Below are positions 57,804 through 64,000 of a stretch of 64,000 nucleotides of DNA, in pieces (positions within the stretch are counted from its first letter, which is position 1; every line of letters begins with the position of its first letter). Below the pieces are notes generated by a model. It was not told where the DNA came from. It made no database searches and was given only the letters and a program-made list of their open reading frames with translations. A program made the translations under genes and the position numbers. Source of the DNA: Jacaranda mimosifolia (lineage: Eukaryota; Streptophyta; Magnoliopsida; Lamiales; Bignoniaceae); contig CM032126.1 of NCBI GenBank assembly GCA_018894105.1, positions 25,332,391-25,396,390 on the forward strand. Direction: 5' to 3'.

Positions 57804-60464
57804 CTAGTATATTAAACTCGAGAACGATGAAGTGAGCATGTAGGGGATATTTGCTAAAGGACCTCGTTGGCATGCTAGCTCGTGAATGTCCTTGACAATG
57901 TCGAAAACTGCATCCGGTTGTGCAAGCTTTAGCGCGTTTTCAGACATTCTCTTGAGTTCATCTGTCTTTGTGCTGAACCATTCGGCCACAATTCTTGCCG
58001 TTTCCTTGGGGCTTCTGGTGAATACACCTGCCCCATTGTCGACTACATATGGAACATTCCCCTTCTCCTGCCAATGCCAAATGAAAGCACTCAGCTCCAA
58101 AGTAGGACATTGTCTTGCACTACAATGATCTATCAGGGACATTCACATTCACTTACTTGTCCAGGAATGTAATCATTAAGAATAATTGGAAGGCCTCTTA
58201 TCAGTGCCTCCGCAATGGTACCTGGTCCAGCCTATATATAATCCCAAAGTCTTGTAAACGACTGAATCCCAAAATGTATCCTAGATTTAACATATAAAAG
58301 AAAATTTTACATACTTTTGTAATGATGCAGTCACAAGCGCCCATCCATTTCTCCATCTGCTTCTCAAATCCTCTAATCTGCATTCAAGAACGAATAAGAT
58401 TAAATTTTGAATATGTATTGGACAAAAGCAGAAAGTAAACTCTGTTTGCCAATAATCAAAGTTTGTTTTTGTAGCTTGTGGATATTTCAAGAACAAAGGC
58501 AAGTTACCTTCACTGGGATTTTCCACTCAAGAGATTGTAATGTAACAGCTAGTGCTTCGTTACGGCCACAGATGATGACCAGTTGTCCTATTGGCTTCTC
58601 GAGTTCTTTATCAAACAGAGACTCTCCCAAAGCCTTCGCCGTTTTCTTCACAGGGCCCATGCCCTCTCCGCCTCCCATTAGCAGGACGGCTGGCAATTGT
58701 GCGTCCATCTCAAGTTCTACCCTTGAATCGTCCTATAGCCAAAAATAGATGTTTTTCCTTATGTTGGCTTACTTACATGAGAGGAGAAAGTGACAAGGGG
58801 CATTACCTTTGATAGAGCTGCCCGGCAGAAGGAAGGTCGGATGGGCAAGCCAAATACACGAATCTGAGATTCTTCAAGGCTGTCTAGCAAAGCTCTCTTT
58901 GCTACCTCCTGTGAGGGACAGTACAATCGATTCACTGACGGATGAAACCTTAACAAATAAGGCTCGTATATTAGTAATTCGAATTATTCAATCCCAAATG
59001 TTCGATGACAATTTTCAATGAGATGAGCGTATTACCATGTGCGGTGGCATGTATTAAGGTCAGTAATGACAGTAACAAATACAACTTTTTTCTGTAGCCC
59101 TTGCCATTTCAGCACCCACAGAGGAATGTGCTGCATAAGCGGATGGACGCTGATGATGATATCAGGCTTGTACTCCATTAGACCAGCCTCCACCTCCCTT
59201 GAAAATCAGAAAATGCATAAAAGAATTAGAAAAGCTGGGAGGATTGAAATGGCGAAATTCAAAGTATTTCTATTAAGAACAGTATTGCATAGCATTTTCT
59301 TTGAAATGAAAAGAAATATTTCTCTGGGTGAAATGTTTCGTTGGCAGGAAGAACTAATATAGATCACGAAAACGGGTATAATTAGCCCTTTTCCTAAAGT
59401 AAGATCACTGTAGATCACTTGACCAAAATTAAGCAGCAAAGGAAAATATCCCCCCAAAAAAATGAAAGATGAGGAAACATGCAAGAATAGAAACAGTATA
59501 TGCTGCAAGTCCCTCTTATTACTTTACAAAGCTAAGGTGGTCAGGAAATCTATTACATTCTGAGAACTGAAATTGAACTTGTTGGCACAAATAGCACTAA
59601 CGTTATATATGTGACTTATCTAAATTCTAGACTGAAGGTGAAAGGAATGAATAGGAAGAGGTAAACACACTTGGCATAAAAGGCAGCAATGGCAGCAAGA
59701 TAGGCAGAGTGTATCCATCTAGGAGAAGTTCCATGAAATGCAACTTTCCAAAGCTGGACGTGTTTGACCATGAATTTATACTGTCCCTCCATATCATTCA
59801 ACGGCCAGCCGGTATACTCCTTCCAGACATCTTTCACAAAAATCTGCAAAACAAATCAGACAAGGAGACATCAAGAACAAGACAAAGAATACAACTTCTA
59901 AAAATTTTTGGCCTAAATTGGAAGCAAAGATTAAAAGAGATGGTGGTGATAGACAGAAACTGCAATCTCTCAGAATTATCTAATACTTCCAGCAATAAAT
60001 CAGTACAGAGTTTCATAAACAAAGACAAGCTGATAAACCTCAACTCCCACAAAATTTGAATTTTCAAGGTGGCAACATTCCTCAGCAAGTTGCTCAACAA
60101 CCACCAAAGTCTGATATGTAACACTTAAGACATGCTTATATGGTACCATAAGACACAACAGAATCCTTGTAAAACATAAAGGTCATTAGCCTACCCTATA
60201 TTCATCCCCATATTCAAGCTGGAATGCATCTCTGATGGCCTCGGCAGATGCGCGGTGGCCGCCACCGGTATCGCTCATCAGAATCAACACATTTTTGGTC
60301 CTCTCAGCGCCAATCTGCTCCATTTCCATGTTCCCATCTTCTTCTTCACCTTCAATGGCATATTTGCACCTCTTCTGGCTGCTTCCACCACCAAATCCAT
60401 ACATCCCAACTCTTTGAAACACCTTGTTTATTGATTTCCTTGGCGATGCCGCCTTCATCGCCAT
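57804..60464 (-). CDS. MGD2/MGD3-like: Type-B monogalactosyldiacylglycerol synthase, MGD2/MGD3 class
   Basis: The product transfers galactose from UDP-galactose to diacylglycerol (GT28 family), making MGDG. Coding exons: 60195-60464, 59671-59843, 59036-59197, 58807-58948, 58508-58732, 58315-58377, 58157-58231, 57804-58067. All introns are GT-AG, phases agree, and the sum is 1374 bp or 457 residues, close to the roughly 465 of Arabidopsis MGD2/3. Motifs in order: [20 protein letters not shown] (His as presumed catalytic base), [83 protein letters not shown] and [13 protein letters not shown]. Type-B enzymes lack the long plastid transit peptide of MGD1, as here, and are known to sit in the outer envelope and to be induced by phosphate starvation. 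All frames are intact. Pro is replaced by Arg in the CH-P-TW block. Confidence 0.96.
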
Positions 60465-60465
60465 A

Positions 60466-61080
60466 CCTATAGACACAAACAAACTCGCATATATAGATAT
60501 GGAAATTCTGTATATCAATTTAACTCAACAGTTAGAATCAACCCAGAGAAAAAGTAATTTCCAAAACCCCAAGAAAACAATTACCCAAATCATCCTTATA
60601 GCTACAGAAAAAGGGAATTCATCTCTTCCCAGAAGAGAAAAGTGGTTTGATAAGCAAAAAATAAAGGGACTTTTGATAAATACAGGTGTACATGTATTTA
60701 TACATACACAGAGACAAATGCAGAACCTTAAAGCAACCAAACAACCGGAGTAATTTTCAAAGCACTCCAAGAAAAGATTTTTCCGGCAAGAAATTCAAGA
60801 ATGGCAAAGAAAGAAGAAAAGCAAACAAGTCAAAAAGAAAAGGGACAACAATACATGCATAAAAATGTACACACATATTTTTTAATACCTTATTGAAAAC
60901 GACGGAAATCAAGAATACACAGGCAGAAAACCCAAAGATTTGATTTCCTGAAGCAGGAAAAAGAGAGAGAAGCTTGGATGAAGGGAACGGGAGACAAATC
61001 CAGCGTGGGGGAGGAGAGTTTGAGTTGGCGAATTTGTTGTTTTTACGGTTAAAAAGTAGAGGGAGCCAATTAGCCATTTT
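60466..61080 (-). promoter_or_regulatory. Likely 5' UTR exon, leader intron and leader ORF of the MGDG synthase gene
   Basis: Read on the minus strand, a 422-bp intron can be placed at 60467-60888, between a donor at AATAAG|GTATTA and an acceptor TCTATAG two bases before the main ATG. Upstream, an ATG at 61077 opens 63 codons through the donor (start MANWLPLLFNRKNNK). After splicing, this frame continues VWR and stops at the TGA overlapping the main ATG, out of frame with the MGDG synthase. Upstream leader introns are common in lipid-synthesis genes. The transcription start is not known, so the leader ORF may lie outside the mRNA. Confidence 0.55.
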
Positions 61081-63585
61081 TTGATACTCTTAATAACGCC
61101 ACTAGGCACTAGGCATATTTTTTGGTTGATGACTCTCAGCCGTTGGATTGGATACTTGAAATATGCTGGGGAATGTTCGGATTGGCAGATTCGAATCTTT
61201 TAGCTTAATGACATGGGGACCACCATTACAAGTACAGTTGTTCTGACTTGGTAATGTTTTGGTGGGTCCCTGGTCGGGCTCTGTCTATTGTTTTTTTCTT
61301 TCTTCCTGGGACCTAAATCCTAATAAATCAATACTTAAATTGGCTTAAGATTAAATTTTTATTTTTTAATAATTTAAAAGAGATATTTAATTTAAAATTA
61401 TTTCATATACCTATGTTTACTTTTATAGTAATTTTATTCAAGTATATATTTTATTATATTGAACGAATATCTTAAAACAATTAACTAATTTCCTGAAAAA
61501 ATGAAAGCTGTTCAATTTTTAATATCTGAATTCATTTCTATTCAGAAAATGCATTGTGTTCCTATTTCATTTTTTGGATTATTTTATAAATTAAAAGTAA
61601 ATTTATATAATTTACCTATTCTTAATCTCATTGTTTGAAGGGTATAATTTATTTTCACTAGCAACTTGGCACGTTCGATGCATATATTAAAATTTTTATA
61701 ATATTTATTTATATAATAATAATAATAATAATAATAATATTTATTTTGTTTATATAATATAAATTATTTTTAATAATTTTAATGTATTTATTTAAATTTT
61801 TTGTAAATAAGAATTAAAAAGTTATGATAAAATCATAATTGTAGGGATAAAATAGGTGGGTTGCAAATGATAGTTATTATATAAAAAAGTGAGAGTATTT
61901 TAGATAAATTATTTGAAAACACACAAAAACAAAGGTAGGTGTTTGATTAATAGTATAAATGAAGCATTTTTTATCAGATCATTTAAAGAATAAGTAAGTA
62001 AAATTGAAACTTAAATTAATATATGTCCTCAATTAATAAATCACGTCTACTAATCTTGATTACTACATTTTTATTTTAACACAAAAATCAAGAAAAATCT
62101 ATTAAATATATTTTCAAGTGTAATTTTTCAAAAAATAAAATTAAAATAAATCAAAAGTTTACTTAGCTTTTCAGTATATAATTTCTATTGGCTCATCTTT
62201 TCCTCGACAACATTGTTCTATTCTATATAGTGCTATTTGACGTCAGGAACTAACCACTAGTCAATAGTGAGTTATGAGTAATAGCAAAAGGAACTAATAA
62301 GGGTTATATTTAGATTTATGAATTTGCATGTGAGAATTTTAAATTTATTGAACTTGTTTGGATAAATTCAAATTAGAATAAATTTTAAAGTTTTAAACTC
62401 TTAATATGAATTATTATAATAAATTTAAATCCACACGATATAAAATTATTTAAAGTTTGCACTCAAATTCTTCCGTCAAATATAATTTCTTTACCTCAGA
62501 AGCAACCTAAGAAATTTTGAATCACTCCAAACATCCTTATCAAAGACTTTAGGAGTTTACGCCGACGTAGGTTCGGTAAGTGTACTTTTAGGAGATATTT
62601 TCTTTTTTTATTTTTCAAGATATAAACCACTTTTATGCTATCTTTTCTACACGTCATGAATCATTACCCACCATCTAAGAACAAAAAGTTTCGTTACTAC
62701 TATTTTCTTCTTCTTCTTCTTCCTCTTCCTTTTTTTTTCTTTTTTTTTTTTAATAAGTTTATAACTCAATATATAACAGGGCTATCAATAACACAATATA
62801 ACTTAAGTTTACATGAACTCAAAATTAAGTATGGTTGATTTTGATGATTAATGCTCAAACTTAATTCGTAAATGGTTTGTTAACTTATATGTTTTATGAG
62901 CTTGGGTTTACTTACTAGCTTATACTAGTAGTAAAATCTTAATTCAAGAAAAAAACAAAAGAAAAACTATAGAATAAAACATATACTAAGAGACAAATCT
63001 TATGTAATGCAGGTGATAAAAGTAATGAAACAAATCTTAAAGTACTTGTAATCATAACATGACACATTTTTACTTTAAAAGTCAAAACATAAGAATCTAT
63101 AATAACCTTTAGCAATTTAAAATCTTTTACAAATACCAATGACATAATTTACAATTTTAATAGCCTTTATCAAATATCTTCCAATAAAAATATGCAATTA
63201 TACATATACTTTATCATCTCATAAGCTTCTAGCAAAAAGCGTGCTATACATCTTTAGTTAGTTTTCAGTAATTTAGTTATATTATAATATTAAAATGTTG
63301 CACGAGGGATTAAAATTACAACTAAATTAATATAGATATTCAAGCTTATTTTACCTAAGTGCTGAAACTCACCCTATAAATTTATTAGGTCAATTTAAAT
63401 ATTTAAACTTAATTGTACTTTTTTTAAGATCAGAAACTTAGTTATATTTAATTAAATTTGACTCATATAAGTGGTCAAATCATTGAGGGAAGCTATAAAT
63501 TAGCGTGTCTTAACTTGAAAAAGTACATCGTAGAACTTTTATATGAAATTCTTGATAAATGAGGTAAACATTGTCATTTCATTTG
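61081..63585. other. Intergenic region upstream of the MGDG synthase gene
   Basis: AT-rich, with the nearest 200 bp being the presumptive promoter. No perfect GNATATNC (PHR1 site) was found in the 500 bp upstream by eye. An (AAT)n run lies at 61714-61738. No gene recognised. Confidence 0.55.
61714..61738. repeat. (AAT)n microsatellite
   Basis: Eight or more consecutive ATA/AAT triplets. Confidence 0.9.
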
Positions 63586-63589
63586 TTAT

Positions 63590-64000
63590 GGAGAGCACCA
63601 TGAAAATTAAGAAAGCAAAATGAAACGCACAGATTTACATGGTTCATCTAATTCGGACTATGTCCACCAAGAGATTTCAAAGGATCACTACGAGTTTCTC
63701 TCAATCTATTTCTACCAAATTATCATATAACACTCCTATTTATAGAAGAAAAATAAAAGGGGTTAAGAAACCAAAATTGAGTCCTAGTCAAGCTAAATTC
63801 CAACCAAATTAGGATACCAAAGCCAAACCAACTTAGGTCTTTTGAGACACAACATAAAAAACCTTCACTTTGGTTCAAAAGTCCAAGTTAGAAGATAGAA
63901 TACCTCTTTAAAAGAAGGAACTACCAGTAATCTACCTCTTCATCTCTCCACATGCCCCTAATGGAGATCAAGCACAACCACAAACTCACATCGAGTCCAA
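63590..64000. repeat. Possible retroelement LTR fragment truncated by the window edge
   Basis: The phrases CGCACAGATTTACATGGTTC, GTCCACCAAGAG, ACTACGAGTTTC and CTATTTATAGAAGAAAA resemble the ends of a common class of plant LTR sequence read on the minus strand (an untranslated stretch with -GAT-TACGTGGTTCGG and -CCTATTTATAG patterns). The element would continue beyond 64000. Based on resemblance only. Confidence 0.3.

Noticed and set aside
58407..58748. Plus-strand ORFs across the MGDG synthase exons
   Set aside because: They are antisense shadows of exons 4-6 of the gene.
61081..61600. Search for PHR1-binding sites (GNATATNC) upstream of the MGDG synthase
   Set aside because: Only near matches were found (for example GCATATTT and GAATATCT). 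None fits the full motif, so phosphate control is not shown by the sequence here.
1..64000. CRISPR arrays, tRNA or rRNA genes
   Set aside because: Short repeats found are microsatellites, LTR modules or transposon repeats. No regularly spaced array and no tRNA box A/box B pair were seen.

Overview
This 64 kb window is plant nuclear DNA, very probably from a eudicot. It is AT-rich, its introns carry GT-AG borders, and most of it is layered Ty3/gypsy and Ty1/copia LTR retrotransposons plus DNA-transposon remnants. One host gene is certain. It is on the minus strand at 57804-60464 and encodes a type-B monogalactosyldiacylglycerol (MGDG) synthase of the MGD2/MGD3 class. It has eight coding exons, all splice sites and phases close, and there is a likely 5' UTR intron upstream. 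No bacterial-type features (operons, CRISPR, ribosome binding sites) are present or expected.

Layout from left to right. 1-3191 is low-copy-looking DNA with weak exon candidates. 3201-4305 is a 1.1 kb terminal-inverted-repeat element with a near-perfect 9-bp target duplication. 5080-19214 is a full-length, decayed minus-strand Ty3/gypsy chromovirus (Tekay/Del-like) with 2.7 kb LTRs and 5-bp TSD CTTGT. Its left LTR is split by a solo LTR (6552-9274, TSD CAATC). 19819-28120 is an Athila-like deletion derivative: gag and protease are recognisable, RT and integrase are missing, and gag is interrupted by another solo-LTR-like insertion (21561-23777, TSD GGACA). About 28121-31977 is the remnant of a CACTA (En/Spm) element with a decayed multi-exon Transposase_24-type gene and an unusual palindromic repeat cluster. 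32861-33153 is a small hAT-like MITE in AT-rich intergenic DNA. 36514-50370 is a non-autonomous Ty3/gypsy-type element with 3.1-3.2 kb LTRs and two tandem, diverged gag genes but no pol. Its right LTR contains a 4.2 kb Ty1/copia element (43966-48165, TSD GTATA). An inverted LTR of the same superfamily abuts it tail-to-tail (50372-53247), and a third-family solo LTR follows (53314-56609).

At the host-gene end, a two-exon plus-strand candidate gene for a 40-residue secreted peptide (57358-57735) converges on the MGDG synthase gene, with 68 bp between the two stop codons. 61081-64000 is intergenic sequence upstream of the MGDG synthase, with a possible truncated retroelement end at the window edge.

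Relative order of events from nesting: each outer element predates what sits inside it, so the chromovirus predates its solo LTR, the Athila derivative predates the GGACA insertion, and the gag-gag element predates the copia element. Internal stop codons in the old elements fall mostly where CAG, CAA or TGG would be expected, the signature of cytosine deamination. I see no known or new multi-gene system. The points most worth checking are the small secreted-peptide candidate, the tandem-gag element, the palindromic LTR-LTR junction, the leader ORF overlapping the MGDG synthase start, and a Pro-to-Arg change next to a conserved MGDG synthase tryptophan.
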